In this document: positions 1 through 10,046 of the stretch, piece after piece
Layout: each line of letters opens with the position of its first letter
How positions within the stretch are numbered: the first letter of the stretch is position 1
Assembly: GCA_002722215.1 (NCBI GenBank)
Contig: PBKX01000003.1
Span: 1 to 36,602, forward strand
Direction of reading: 5' to 3'
Source of the DNA: Flavobacteriales bacterium
GTDB lineage: Bacteria > Bacteroidota > Bacteroidia > Flavobacteriales > TMED113
Length of the DNA stretch: 36,602 bases
Made by a program: the position numbers and the translations under genes
The notes under the pieces: generated by a model
Seen by the model: the letters and a program-made list of their open reading frames with translations, nothing else
What the model was told of the DNA's origin: nothing
Databases searched by the model: none

Positions 1-37
1 CCCAAGTGGTGATGCCCCAAGTGGTGATGCCCCAAGT
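1..37. repeat. 15-bp direct tandem repeat (cccaagtggtgatgc), about 2.5 copies, running off the window start
   Basis: cccaagtggtgatgc|cccaagtggtgatgc|cccaagt read directly. Confidence 0.85.
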
Positions 38-49
38 AAGGAACATTAA
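2..49 (+). CDS. C-terminal tail of an upstream CDS with PSGDA pentapeptide repeats (partial, 5' end outside window)
   Basis: Frame starting at base 2 reads P-SGDAP-SGDAP-SKEH-stop (TAA at 47-49) across 15-bp tandem units. The frame is inferred only from the open tail and the repeat. Confidence 0.45.
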   Translation, partial: PSGDAPSGDAPSKEH

Positions 50-125
50 AATAGATTTTTCTTACTAAACAACTAGATGATTTAAAAAATAAAAGCACCC
101 ACTTTCGTAGATGCTTTATCTGTTG

Positions 126-199
126 CTCCCCCTCTAGGGCTCGAACCTAGGACCCTCTGATTAACAGTCAGATGCTCTAACCAACTGAGCTAAGGAGGA
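126..199 (-). tRNA. tRNA-Asn (anticodon GTT)
   Basis: Reverse complement TCCTCCTTAGCTCAGTTGGTTAGAGCATCTGACTGTTAATCAGAGGGTCCTAGGTTCGAGCCCTAGAGGGGGAG. 7-bp acceptor stem, D-loop, anticodon loop CTGTTAATC and GGTTCGAGCC T-arm are all present; CCA not encoded. Confidence 0.95.
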
Positions 200-269
200 T
201 TTTTATTATATTGGACGTCAAATATAAAAAATTTCTCTTAGAGATATGTCTTAATTTAATTTTATTACT

Positions 270-1187
270 ATGAGTTTATTAATTGTTGGCACCGTAGCTT
301 TTGATGGCATTGAGACACCTTTTGGAAAGGTTGATAAAATATTGGGTGGGTCTGCCACTTATATTGGTATTGCCGCATCGTACTTTTCCTCCGTTTCTAA
401 TTTGATTTCCGTGGTCGGGGGAGATTTTTTAAAAAGTGATATTAATCTCTTGGAGAAACACAATGTAGATTGTACTGGATTAGAGGTTATTAAAACTGAA
501 AAAACATTTTTTTGGTCTGGTCGATATCATAAAAACATGAATATGCGAGATACGCTCGAAACAAGATTAAATGTATTGGAGAATTTTCACCCCAAGATCC
601 CCAAAAAATATCAAGACTGTGAATACTTAATGCTTGCTAATTTAATGCCATCTATTCAACTAGAGGCAATCAAAAAATTAAACAATAGGCCCAAATTAAT
701 AGTTACAGATACCATGAATTATTGGATAGATAGTTGTTTAAATGATTTGCTCAATGTTATATCTAAAACGGACGTCCTTATTATAAATGATGAGGAGGCG
801 CTCCTTCTTTCTGGTTGTCAAAATGTTATAGAGGCGGCACAAAAAATACAGACCATGGGGCCAAAATTTTTAATAATAAAAAAAGGTACGGAGGGAGCCC
901 TATTGTTTGGTGAAAACAGAATGTTTTCCTGTCCAGCTTTTCTTGTTCAACGCTGTATTGATCCAACTGGTGCTGGCGACACATTTGCTGGCGCATTTAT
1001 TGGAAGTTTATATTCTTCGAAAAACACATCTTTTGATGATATGAAAACAGCTTTAATTCAGGCTTCCGCAATGGCATCATTTTGTGTTGAAGATTTTGGT
1101 GTGAAAAATATTATTAATCGAGATTTCTCTGAAATTAAATGCCGAATATTAGATCTCGAGAATCGTATTAAATTTTTAATCAAATAA
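270..1187 (+). CDS. PfkB-family carbohydrate/nucleoside kinase
   Basis: C-terminal PfkB signature DPTGAGDTFAGAFIG; N-terminal GGSATYIGIAASYF. Confidence 0.9.
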   Translation: MSLLIVGTVAFDGIETPFGKVDKILGGSATYIGIAASYFSSVSNLISVVGGDFLKSDINLLEKHNVDCTGLEVIKTEKTFFWSGRYHKNMNMRDTLETRLNVLENFHPKIPKKYQDCEYLMLANLMPSIQLEAIKKLNNRPKLIVTDTMNYWIDSCLNDLLNVISKTDVLIINDEEALLLSGCQNVIEAAQKIQTMGPKFLIIKKGTEGALLFGENRMFSCPAFLVQRCIDPTGAGDTFAGAFIGSLYSSKNTSFDDMKTALIQASAMASFCVEDFGVKNIINRDFSEIKCRILDLENRIKFLIK

Positions 1188-1658
1188 GCTATTATTTTCG
1201 GAGTTTGTTAGTTCATATTCTTTATCTACTTTTAGTGTCCGAGAATTTGATGCTTGAACCGCCAAATAATCACATCTTTCATTCTGTATGTGTCCAGCAT
1301 GCCCTTTTACCCATTTCATTGTAATATTGTGATTTTTATAACTCTGAAGAAACCTTTGCCATAAGTCTTTGTTTTTCTTTTTCTTATATTTTATTTTTTC
1401 CCAATTAAAAACCCACTTTTTATTAATCGCATCCACAACATATTTGGAGTCTGAGTATATTATAATTTCATGCCCTGATTTCTGAATTTGCTCAACCCCA
1501 ATGATTACAGCTAACAATTCCATTCTGTTGTTTGTTGTGAGTCGAAAGCCATCTGACAATTCTTTGGTGTGTTCACCATATTCTAAAATAACACCATAGC
1601 CTCCAGGGCCAGGATTTCCCCTAGCAGCTCCGTCTGTATAAATATTAATTTTTCCCAT
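1176..1658 (-). CDS. rnhA: ribonuclease HI
   Basis: IYTDGAARGNPGPGGYG, NNRMELLAVI, YSDSKYVVDAI and WVKGHAGHIQNERCD motifs. Confidence 0.95.
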   Translation of the reverse strand: MGKINIYTDGAARGNPGPGGYGVILEYGEHTKELSDGFRLTTNNRMELLAVIIGVEQIQKSGHEIIIYSDSKYVVDAINKKWVFNWEKIKYKKKKNKDLWQRFLQSYKNHNITMKWVKGHAGHIQNERCDYLAVQASNSRTLKVDKEYELTNSENNSLFD

Positions 1659-2214
1659 CTAATAAAGTTTCAATTATTCTTGGAAAGAATTTCATTTCTA
1701 ATTTATGGACTTTTTTCTGAATATCTTTAGGTCGTATACATGAATCTATGGGGCATTGAGCCTGAAAGATTACTGCCCCATCATCATACTTTTTGTTTAC
1801 AAAATGTATTGTTATTCCTGATTTGGTTTCTTTTGCATAAAATACTTTATTATGAACATGAATTCCATACATTCCTCTTCCTCCATATAAGGGTAGTAGA
1901 CTAGGATGTATATTAACTATTTTATTTTTATAACAATCAATAATCGATTCTGGTATTTTTAATAAAAATCCTGCCAAAACAATAAAGTCTATTTTTTTTA
2001 TGTTTAATTCTTTTAAAACTGAACCTTTGTTTAGTGAGTTTTTAGTAAAAACAAAGGTGTCGACATTATGTTTCTTGGCTCTATTTAAAACATTTGCACC
2101 TGGCCTATTAGACAGAATTAATTCTACTTTTATCTTGTTGTTTTGCTTAAAGTATTTTATAATATTTTCTGCGTTTGATCCGTTTCCAGAAGAAAATATA
2201 GCTATTTTTTTCAT
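1645..2214 (-). CDS. purN: phosphoribosylglycinamide formyltransferase
   Basis: IAIFSSGNGSNAENI; INIHPSLLPLYGGRGMYG; HFVNKKYDDGAVIFQ. Confidence 0.95.
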   Translation of the reverse strand: MKKIAIFSSGNGSNAENIIKYFKQNNKIKVELILSNRPGANVLNRAKKHNVDTFVFTKNSLNKGSVLKELNIKKIDFIVLAGFLLKIPESIIDCYKNKIVNIHPSLLPLYGGRGMYGIHVHNKVFYAKETKSGITIHFVNKKYDDGAVIFQAQCPIDSCIRPKDIQKKVHKLEMKFFPRIIETLLDGKN

Positions 2215-2341
2215 TTCAAAAAACTATTAAAATGTTGAAAAACATGTAAATAAAGGTATGCTTTTATTAGTCTTATCAATAAATAAATTATATTATATTT
2301 ACCGCTAATACAATTAAACTATAACTTAAAATTATATAATT

Positions 2342-2575
2342 ATGTCTGAAATATCATCAAAAGTAAAGGCAATTATCGTAGACAAATTGGTTATCGATGA
2401 AAGTGAGGTTACTAATGACTCTAATTTTATGTCTGACTTGGGGGCAGACTCACTGGATACCGTTGAATTGATTATGGAGTTTGAAAAGGAGTTTGATCTT
2501 CAAATTCCAGATGATGAAGCGGAAAAAATAACCACTGTGGGAGAGGCTATCAAGTATATTGAAGAGCGAGCTTAA
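2342..2575 (+). CDS. acpP: acyl carrier protein
   Basis: 77 aa with phosphopantetheine motif [13 protein letters not shown]. Confidence 0.97.
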   Translation: MSEISSKVKAIIVDKLVIDESEVTNDSNFMSDLGADSLDTVELIMEFEKEFDLQIPDDEAEKITTVGEAIKYIEERA

Positions 2576-2587
2576 ATAAATTAAAAT

Positions 2588-3841
2588 ATGGAGCTTAAGA
2601 GAGTTGTCATTACTGGATTAGGAGCTCTTACACCAATCGGAAACAATATCTCTAATTATTGGAGGAGTTTGGTCGAGGGAGTAAGTGGTGCCGCAAATAT
2701 TACCCATTTTAACGCTGGGAAATTTAAAACGCGGTTTGCTTGTGAAATCAAAGGGTTTGACCCACTTCTATATTTTGATAGAAAGGAGTTGCGGAAATAT
2801 GATGATTATACTATTTATGGTCTAGTTTCTGCCGACGAGGCAATTAAAGATTCCGGATTAAAATTAGATGATATTGAAAAATCTTCTGTTGGGGTGATTT
2901 GGGGCTCTGGAATTGGCGGAATCAAAACTTTTTCGTATGAGGTGGGAGAATATATCAGAGGGGGGGAGAATCCTCGTTTTAATCCTTTTTTTATTCCAAA
3001 AATGATTGCCGATATTGCAGCAGGAATTATTTCAATTAAATACGGGTTTCAGGGACCAAATTTTGCTACTGTTTCAGCCTGCGCCTCCTCTTCACACGCT
3101 ATTATTGATGCATTTAATTATATCCGTCTTGGAAAAGCGTCTGTTTTTGTTTGTGGGGGGTCTGAAGCATCTGTCCATCCCGCTGGAGTAGGGGGGTTTA
3201 ATGCTCTCAAGGCGCTATCCACAAACAATGATCACCCCAAAAAGGCCTCCAGGCCATTTGACTTAAATCGTGACGGATTTGTTTTAGGGGAGGGATCTGG
3301 GGCTTTGATTTTAGAAGACTATAGCCATGCTGTTGCTAGAAATGCGAAAATTTATGGTGAAGTAGTTGGTGGCGGTATGTCTGCAGATGCGCATCATATT
3401 ACGGCTCCTCATCCTGAGGGGAAAGGAGCTGTTATTGTGATGACAAATGCTCTATCTGATGCGAAAATTAATCCTAGCGATATAGATTATATTAATGTTC
3501 ATGGAACATCAACGCCGCTAGGAGATGTCTCTGAAATGAAAGCAATACATAGTGTCTTTAGAGAGCATGTCTATAGCCTCAGTATTAGCTCTACTAAATC
3601 TATGACAGGCCATCTTTTGGGGGCGGCGGGAGCAATAGAGAGTATTGCTTGTATATTAGCTCTGAATGATGGTGTTGTGCCGCCAACCATTAATTTAAGT
3701 CATTTAGATCCCGGCCTAGACAAAAGAGTAAACTATACTGCTAACGTGGCTCAAAATAAAGAGCTTAAATATGCCCTGTGTAATACTTTTGGTTTTGGGG
3801 GGCATAATGCCTCTATTGTCTTTAAAAAAATGGAGAATTAA
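2588..3841 (+). CDS. fabF: beta-ketoacyl-ACP synthase II
   Basis: VSACASSSHAI active-site Cys, HGTSTPLGD, KSMTGHLLGAAGAIE, NTFGFGGHNAS. Confidence 0.97.
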   Translation: MELKRVVITGLGALTPIGNNISNYWRSLVEGVSGAANITHFNAGKFKTRFACEIKGFDPLLYFDRKELRKYDDYTIYGLVSADEAIKDSGLKLDDIEKSSVGVIWGSGIGGIKTFSYEVGEYIRGGENPRFNPFFIPKMIADIAAGIISIKYGFQGPNFATVSACASSSHAIIDAFNYIRLGKASVFVCGGSEASVHPAGVGGFNALKALSTNNDHPKKASRPFDLNRDGFVLGEGSGALILEDYSHAVARNAKIYGEVVGGGMSADAHHITAPHPEGKGAVIVMTNALSDAKINPSDIDYINVHGTSTPLGDVSEMKAIHSVFREHVYSLSISSTKSMTGHLLGAAGAIESIACILALNDGVVPPTINLSHLDPGLDKRVNYTANVAQNKELKYALCNTFGFGGHNASIVFKKMEN

Positions 3842-3863
3842 TTACGCTTTTAATTAAAAAAAT

Positions 3864-4328
3864 TTGAAACTGAAAATTAGTCATGATATAGATTTCCAAT
3901 TAATTGGCATTCAGTCAGAAATGAAAGATTATCAATTTGCCTATTTTTTAAATCGATCAACTCTTTTTATGTTTAAGCGTATGATAAAAGATATTAGCTA
4001 TATGATTAACTCTAAAAAGATTTATTTTTCTGCTTTTGAGCATCGAGAGATTGATTTACGTAGATCTAGTTTTTTAATAAAAAACCAAGCTTTTTATAGT
4101 CAGCCAGTAAATAATGCTTTGAATTTATTTAATGAAACAAGAATTAAACAGTCCACCTTTTTAATCCCTGAGTTAAAAGAGTTTAATTATTTTATGAAAT
4201 TTGTTGGAATCTGGAAAAAAGAAGAGCTTTTAGAGCAGAAAAAATTTTTAACTAATCTTCCCGGAATTCACTCTCCGACCAATATTGATGTCAGCCGAAT
4301 AAAATCTATTACTAATTTAATTTTTTAA
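3864..4328 (+). CDS. IPExxxVDY-family protein (divergent motif IPELKEFNY)
   Basis: Conserved position before pyk; motif LIPELKEFNYFMKF; likely TTG start. Confidence 0.75.
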   Translation: MKLKISHDIDFQLIGIQSEMKDYQFAYFLNRSTLFMFKRMIKDISYMINSKKIYFSAFEHREIDLRRSSFLIKNQAFYSQPVNNALNLFNETRIKQSTFLIPELKEFNYFMKFVGIWKKEELLEQKKFLTNLPGIHSPTNIDVSRIKSITNLIF

Positions 4329-4330
4329 GT

Positions 4331-5767
4331 ATGATTGAGCGAAAATATAGACTGAAAAGAACAAAAATTGTTGCAACTATTGGGCCTTCTTCATTGAGCA
4401 AAAATAAAATTCGAAAAATGATTTTAGCTGGGCTCAATGTATGTAGGATAAATTTTTCTCATTGTAATCATGAAAATGCTTTAAAAATTGTATCTATTGT
4501 AACAGAGTTAAATATTGAGCTTAACTCCCATGTTGCAATCATGGGGGATCTTCAAGGGCCTAAATTAAGAATTGGTGAAGTTGAGGCTGAAAACCTATTA
4601 ATAAAAAACTCTATTGTTACTGTGCAAGAGGGGACTAAAAAATCTAATAATAAAAATATTTTTATTAACTATAAAAATATCTCTCATGACATCGCAATTG
4701 GTGACAAAATCTTATTAGATGATGGGAAAATTATATTGCGAGCTGAGAGAGTTAGTGGACTAAAAATATCTTGTGTTGTTTTACAGGGAGGCGAAATAAA
4801 AGCAAACAAAGGCTTTAATCTACCAAACACAGCGATTTCATTACCAACAATTACCCCTAAAGATTATAAAGACCTATTGTTCTGTATTAAAAATAAGGTT
4901 GAGTGGGTTGCTTTGTCTTTTGTAAGAAATAGTAAAGATCTTGTCCAGCTAAAACAACTGATCCATGAGAATGAGGGCAACGTAAAAGTAATCGCAAAAA
5001 TTGAAAAACCAGAAGCTGTTAAAAATTTAAATGCTATAATTTTACACTCAGACGCATTAATGGTTGCGAGAGGAGACCTTGGTGTTGAGGTTCCTACGCA
5101 AAAAGTACCTGTTTTACAAAAAAAAATTGTCCGAGCATCTCGAAAAAAAGCAAAACCCGTCATTATTGCAACTCAAGTAATGGACAGTATGACACATAGC
5201 CTATCTCCAACAAGAGCTGAAACTAACGATGCGGCTAATGCTGTGTTTGATGGTGCTGATGCGTTAATGTTGTCTGGGGAAACTTCAATCGGCAAATACC
5301 CCACTCGAGTTGTAAGGACAATTTCTAAAATTATTTTAGATGTTGAAGCATCCGATGAACGAAAACACTTTAATAAGCTACTTCCATTTAAGTCAAACAA
5401 AAGATATATTTCTGATTCAATTTGTTATCAAGCTTCTGAAATAGCCAACCAAGTTGGAGCAAAAGCAATTTTAGCATTTACAGCATCCGGTTATAATGCC
5501 CAAAAAATATCTTCCAACCGACCTAATTCTCATGTTTGTGTATTTACGCATAATCGAAAACTATTAAATACATTAAGTTTAATCTGGGGGGTTTTAGGCT
5601 TTTATTATAACAAGTTTGAAACTACTGATATTGCTATCGAAGAAACACAACAAATCTTAATGGAAGAAAAAATTATTAAAAAAGGAGACTTTGTTATTAA
5701 TATCGCTAGTATGCCCATTAAAGAAAAAGGAATGACAAATATGTTAAAATTGGAAAAAATAAAGTAG
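4331..5767 (+). CDS. pyk: pyruvate kinase
   Basis: RTKIVATIGPSS, MVARGDLGVEVP, VIIATQVMDSM, PTRAETNDAANAVFDGADALMLSGETSIGKYP. Confidence 0.97.
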   Translation: MIERKYRLKRTKIVATIGPSSLSKNKIRKMILAGLNVCRINFSHCNHENALKIVSIVTELNIELNSHVAIMGDLQGPKLRIGEVEAENLLIKNSIVTVQEGTKKSNNKNIFINYKNISHDIAIGDKILLDDGKIILRAERVSGLKISCVVLQGGEIKANKGFNLPNTAISLPTITPKDYKDLLFCIKNKVEWVALSFVRNSKDLVQLKQLIHENEGNVKVIAKIEKPEAVKNLNAIILHSDALMVARGDLGVEVPTQKVPVLQKKIVRASRKKAKPVIIATQVMDSMTHSLSPTRAETNDAANAVFDGADALMLSGETSIGKYPTRVVRTISKIILDVEASDERKHFNKLLPFKSNKRYISDSICYQASEIANQVGAKAILAFTASGYNAQKISSNRPNSHVCVFTHNRKLLNTLSLIWGVLGFYYNKFETTDIAIEETQQILMEEKIIKKGDFVINIASMPIKEKGMTNMLKLEKIK

Positions 5768-5776
5768 CGCTTTATT

Positions 5777-6784
5777 TTATTTAAATTGTTTTAAAAATCG
5801 TAAGTCATTTTCAAAAAACAGCCTAAGATCATCTACCTGATGTAATAACATCGCTATTCTCTCCACACCTAATCCGAGTGCGAATCCGGAAAATCTATTG
5901 GAGTCTATTTTTACATTATCTAAAACATTTGGGTCTATCATTCCACATCCCATGATTTCTAACCAGCCTGTACCCTTGGTTATTCGGCGGTCTGTTTCTG
6001 ATTGTAGGCCCCAATAAATGTCTACTTCTGCGCTCGGCTCTGTAAAAGGAAAAAAAGATGGCCGGAAACGAACTTTAACCTCTTTTCCGAATAAGCTTTT
6101 CACAAAATACATAATCATTTTTTTTAGATCTGAAAAGCTGACCCCTTGGTCTATATATAGGCCCTCAATTTGATGAAACAAACAATGGGCTCTTGCTGAT
6201 ATATCTTCTTTTCTATAAACTCTTCCTGGCGATATAATTCTAATTGGGGGGGTGTTGTTTTCCATGTATCTGATTTGAACAGAAGATGTATGTGTTCTTA
6301 ATAAAATATCCGGATTTAGCTCAATAAAAAATGTGTCTTGCATGTCTCTAGCTGGATGATCCTGAGGCATATTTAATGCGGAAAAATTATGCCAGTCATC
6401 TTCTATCTCAGGTCCATCTGAAAGACTAAATCCAACCTTATTAAAAATCTCTATAATTTGATTTTTTACCCTAGTAAGCGGATGCTCTGCCCCTAATGCC
6501 TCATAATTCGGGGGCATCGTTACATCTAGTTCATTTTTTTGTTTTTCCAAATCATCGCCTTTTTCTATTTTTTCTATTTTTTCTTCCGTGATTTTTTTGA
6601 GTGTATTTAGCAGTTTTCCTGTTTGCTTCTTTTCGTCATTTGACAACCTTTTAAACTCTAAAAAGAGGTCATTTAAGATTCCGTTTTTAGCTAAAAAGTG
6701 TTTTTTTATTTTTTGAGCATCATCAATAGTCAAGACCTCTGTTTTTTTTATATCATTTATGTATTTTTTTATTTTTTCTTGCAT
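5777..6784 (-). CDS. pheS: phenylalanine--tRNA ligase alpha subunit
   Basis: GAEHPLTRVKNQIIEIF, DGPEIEDDWHNFSALNMPQDHPARDMQDTFF, class II motif 3 FALGLGVERIAML. Confidence 0.97.
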   Translation of the reverse strand: MQEKIKKYINDIKKTEVLTIDDAQKIKKHFLAKNGILNDLFLEFKRLSNDEKKQTGKLLNTLKKITEEKIEKIEKGDDLEKQKNELDVTMPPNYEALGAEHPLTRVKNQIIEIFNKVGFSLSDGPEIEDDWHNFSALNMPQDHPARDMQDTFFIELNPDILLRTHTSSVQIRYMENNTPPIRIISPGRVYRKEDISARAHCLFHQIEGLYIDQGVSFSDLKKMIMYFVKSLFGKEVKVRFRPSFFPFTEPSAEVDIYWGLQSETDRRITKGTGWLEIMGCGMIDPNVLDNVKIDSNRFSGFALGLGVERIAMLLHQVDDLRLFFENDLRFLKQFK

Positions 6785-6839
6785 TTATATATATATTTGC
6801 TAGTATATCAAATTTACATGATATTAAATAATTGTTACT

Positions 6840-7241
6840 ATGATTATCCCTAAATTAAATAAAATTATATTAATAGTTAGTCTTCTGATTCTAACACAGT
6901 GTTACAAAGAACCATTCTTTGAACTGAGTGTAGAGGTAATAGATCAGGATTTAAACCCTGTTCCTAATTGCTTAATTACAATAGAGATCACAGATGTTGA
7001 TAATGGCAACTTAATTTCTGAAGAAATCCTTGAAGATGTTTTTAGTGGAACGACTAATTCTGGTGGATCGGTTGACTTTAGTTTTGAAAATAAGGCCTTT
7101 GTTGCTGCACGAGCATGTTTTTCTTCTGAAGAGCTTACCCCCACTATGTGTAAAGAAGGACATGTATATTTAGAAGAAAATGAAACAAAAAAACTTACCC
7201 TAATGATACAGTCTAATGGTGACTGCTCATATTGCTTTTAA
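6840..7241 (+). CDS. putative small lipoprotein (Ig/transthyretin-like)
   Basis: N-terminal hydrophobic stretch ending LILTQC (lipobox-like); beta-rich remainder; no family recognised. Confidence 0.6.
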   Translation: MIIPKLNKIILIVSLLILTQCYKEPFFELSVEVIDQDLNPVPNCLITIEITDVDNGNLISEEILEDVFSGTTNSGGSVDFSFENKAFVAARACFSSEELTPTMCKEGHVYLEENETKKLTLMIQSNGDCSYCF

Positions 7242-7600
7242 AAATCTATCCCTGATTCCGAAAAATATAAAATAGACGCCTCCTTCATTAAAATAGTTTG
7301 CTCTCCACCTTTTAGTGGGGGGAGCGTTGTGTTTGTTTTCCAGTGAGGCCATCCGTCTTCATCTTTTCCTATATATTCATAATAGCCATACCGACTTAGC
7401 AGTTTGCAGATTGCTATGTGTAATAAATTGATTTTTTCGTCTTTTGTGAAATCTCTATAGCCCTGTCCTAGCTCATTTACCCCGATTAAAAAAAGTATCG
7501 CCTGAAGGTCTAACTTTTTTCCATCTCCGAATTTTAGGCTTATAAAATCAACTAATGCTTCCCATTTTTTTTTATTATTCTCTGTACTATTTCTATCCAT
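7238..7600 (-). CDS. conserved hypothetical protein
   Basis: 120-aa ORF between pgk and a convergent gene; no family recognised from motifs. Confidence 0.65.
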   Translation of the reverse strand: MDRNSTENNKKKWEALVDFISLKFGDGKKLDLQAILFLIGVNELGQGYRDFTKDEKINLLHIAICKLLSRYGYYEYIGKDEDGWPHWKTNTTLPPLKGGEQTILMKEASILYFSESGIDF

Positions 7601-7614
7601 AATAATTTCTGAAT

Positions 7615-8796
7615 CTATCGAATCAACCTTAATCCTTTTGTCCCTGGCAAATCTTCATTTTTAAAAAACTCTAACATTGCTCCACCTCCAGTCGAAATGT
7701 AGCTAAATTGGTTTTTGAACCCAAACCTAGAAATATCTGAAATTGTGTCTCCGCCACCAATCACACTATATGCTCCTTTTTTTGTCTCTTTTATAATACT
7801 CTCCGATATTTTTTTTGATCCATTGGAAAAGTCTTTAATTTCTGATATTCCCATTGGGCCGTTCCATACGATTAGCTTTGAGCCTTTAATTCTTCTACAA
7901 AAGAACTGAACTGTCTTCGGGCCAATATCAACTCCGAAATAACCTTCTGGAATGAGCCTGATATCTACAGCTCTTTGGTTTGTTTTTTGTGTTATGTCGT
8001 CTGTAACAATACAATCTATTGGTAAAATTATTTTTGTATTACTTTTATTTGCTTGTTTTAAAAAACTTTCAACAACACTTAGTTCGCTTTCACTACAAAT
8101 TGATCTGCCAATTTGACCTCCATTATATTTAATAAATGGAAAGGCCATACCCCCCCCTATTAATATATTGTCTGCAATATTTAAAAAATTTTTAAGTATG
8201 TGTATTTTTGAACCTATTTTAGATCCACCAACAACAATCGTATAAGGGTGTCTAGGTGCTTCCTTTAAGTTTTTTAGCGTTTTTATCTCTGATTCTAACA
8301 AAAATCCTTTATATTTTTTGTTTTTGAAAAATTTGGTTATTGATGATACCGAAGCGTGATTCCTATGAGAGACCCCAAAGGCATCATTAACATATATATG
8401 CCCTAAGCTTGACAATATTTTGCTAAACTTTAAGTCGTTTGTTTTTTCTTCTATATAAAATCTTAAGTTCTCTAAAAGAATTACCCTGTGAGTACTCGAA
8501 TCAATAAGAGAGTTTGTTTTATTTGTGATTTCTGGGACAAAGAACACATCTAAACCTAACAGGCTCTCAATTATAGGAACTAATTTTTTCAAAGAAAATT
8601 GTTTTTGAATTCCATTTGGCCTTCCTAAATGAGACATTAAAATAATTTTAGTCTCTTGTTTTAAAAAATAATTTATTGTGGGGATTGATGCTTTAATTCT
8701 TGTTAAATCTAAAATTTGATCATTTTGTATGGGTACGTTATAGTCTACCCTGATTAAAACTTTCTTGATAGTTGAGGAATTAATTGTCATGCCCAA
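7615..8796 (-). CDS. pgk: phosphoglycerate kinase
   Basis: RVDYNVPI, LMSHLGRPNG, VLLENLRFY, VNDAFGVSHRNHASV, VVGGSKIGSKI, VWNGPMGISE, IGGGDTISDI. Confidence 0.97.
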   Translation of the reverse strand: MGMTINSSTIKKVLIRVDYNVPIQNDQILDLTRIKASIPTINYFLKQETKIILMSHLGRPNGIQKQFSLKKLVPIIESLLGLDVFFVPEITNKTNSLIDSSTHRVILLENLRFYIEEKTNDLKFSKILSSLGHIYVNDAFGVSHRNHASVSSITKFFKNKKYKGFLLESEIKTLKNLKEAPRHPYTIVVGGSKIGSKIHILKNFLNIADNILIGGGMAFPFIKYNGGQIGRSICSESELSVVESFLKQANKSNTKIILPIDCIVTDDITQKTNQRAVDIRLIPEGYFGVDIGPKTVQFFCRRIKGSKLIVWNGPMGISEIKDFSNGSKKISESIIKETKKGAYSVIGGGDTISDISRFGFKNQFSYISTGGGAMLEFFKNEDLPGTKGLRLIR

Positions 8797-8875
8797 AATT
8801 AATTTTTAAATTAATGTAAGTCAAGAATAAATATATCTAGTTTTAACAAATCTATTTTGTAAATTTATTTTAAGA

Positions 8876-10045
8876 ATGTATTTTAAAAATGTTTTAGCAA
8901 ATAATAGTGTCAAAAACTCCTTGATTAAAGAGTGTTCTGCTAATCGGATCCCTCATGCACAGCTCTTTTTTGGCGGGGATCAAAGTCAACATCTCCCCTT
9001 AGCGCTAGCTTTTTCCACTTATTTGTTTTGTGAAAAAAAAACTACTGACTCGTGTGGCAAGTGTGTTAATTGTAGAAAAATGTTTAAATTGACACATCCT
9101 GACTTGCATTTCTTTTATCCAACAATTCGTGTTCAACAGCCAAAAGAAAAAATAGCTGAAAGCAAAAAGTGTTTTCCAAACTTTCAAAAAACAATACTTG
9201 AAGATCCATATTTAAGTCTACAAAACTGGGAAACAAAATTAAAGTCATCAAAAACAGCAAATATTAGATCAGCTGATTTAATTGAGATTTGTAAAATATC
9301 AAATCTTAAGTCTTATCAGGGGGGGTACAAAGTGTTTATTATTTGGGGGGCTGAAAAAATAATCACAAAATCAAGTGCCATCCTATTAAAAACTATTGAA
9401 GAGCCGCCCCCAAAAACAGTATTTATCCTAATTTCCAATGATCCAAACAAACTATTATCCACAATTAAATCCCGTCTTCAAGAAAAAAAAATGACAACTA
9501 TTGATTCGTGTGTTTTATTAGACCATTTTAAAAAAAAATGCCCTGAATTAAATGAGGCCATGATTAAAGATTTTGTCCGAAAAGGAGAATCTAATTATCA
9601 TAAAACTTTTGAGCTTTTAATTAATCCTGTTGAGGACGGGGAAATTTTTAATAATTTTGTTGAGTGGATTCGCTTGTGTTTTTTGTCAACAAACAAGAAG
9701 TCTAAATATGAAGGAGACTTTGCTATAATAAAATTAATCGACCATTGTGCTATGATGGCTAGCTTAGAGAGGGCTGCTCAATTAAGTTTTATTAAGTCAA
9801 CAGCACAAGTGTTTCGAAGAGCTTTTTTGTTAAATTACGAGCCCTCATTGGTTGTAGAGCCCTCCATTAAACATCCTAATTTTAGTCTTGACTCTTTTTC
9901 TAAATATGTTAACAATTATAATGTGCTTGAAATATTTGCCCTATTAAGCAATACTCACTATTATTTACATCGCTATAGTAATTCAAAAATATTATTTTTA
10001 GATTTATCTTTTCGTTTAGGAAAATTACTTCATAAAAAACCGTAA
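8876..10045 (+). CDS. holB: DNA polymerase III delta' subunit
   Basis: HAQLFFGG; Cys cluster CGKCVNCRKMFKLTHPDLHFFYP; LLKTIEEPPPKTVFILISNDPNKLLSTIKSR. Confidence 0.93.
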   Translation: MYFKNVLANNSVKNSLIKECSANRIPHAQLFFGGDQSQHLPLALAFSTYLFCEKKTTDSCGKCVNCRKMFKLTHPDLHFFYPTIRVQQPKEKIAESKKCFPNFQKTILEDPYLSLQNWETKLKSSKTANIRSADLIEICKISNLKSYQGGYKVFIIWGAEKIITKSSAILLKTIEEPPPKTVFILISNDPNKLLSTIKSRLQEKKMTTIDSCVLLDHFKKKCPELNEAMIKDFVRKGESNYHKTFELLINPVEDGEIFNNFVEWIRLCFLSTNKKSKYEGDFAIIKLIDHCAMMASLERAAQLSFIKSTAQVFRRAFLLNYEPSLVVEPSIKHPNFSLDSFSKYVNNYNVLEIFALLSNTHYYLHRYSNSKILFLDLSFRLGKLLHKKP

Positions 10046-10046
10046 A

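Noticed and set aside
90-119. Possible hairpin aaaagca...tgctttt downstream of the PSGDA-tail gene
   Set aside because: Short AT-rich stem with a long loop and no clear T-run; not strong enough to call a terminator.
2000-2230. 76-aa plus-strand ORF
   Set aside because: Antisense to purN with no recognisable motif.
4864-5400. Minus-strand ORFs of 99 and 75 aa
   Set aside because: Antisense to pyk; no independent evidence of coding.
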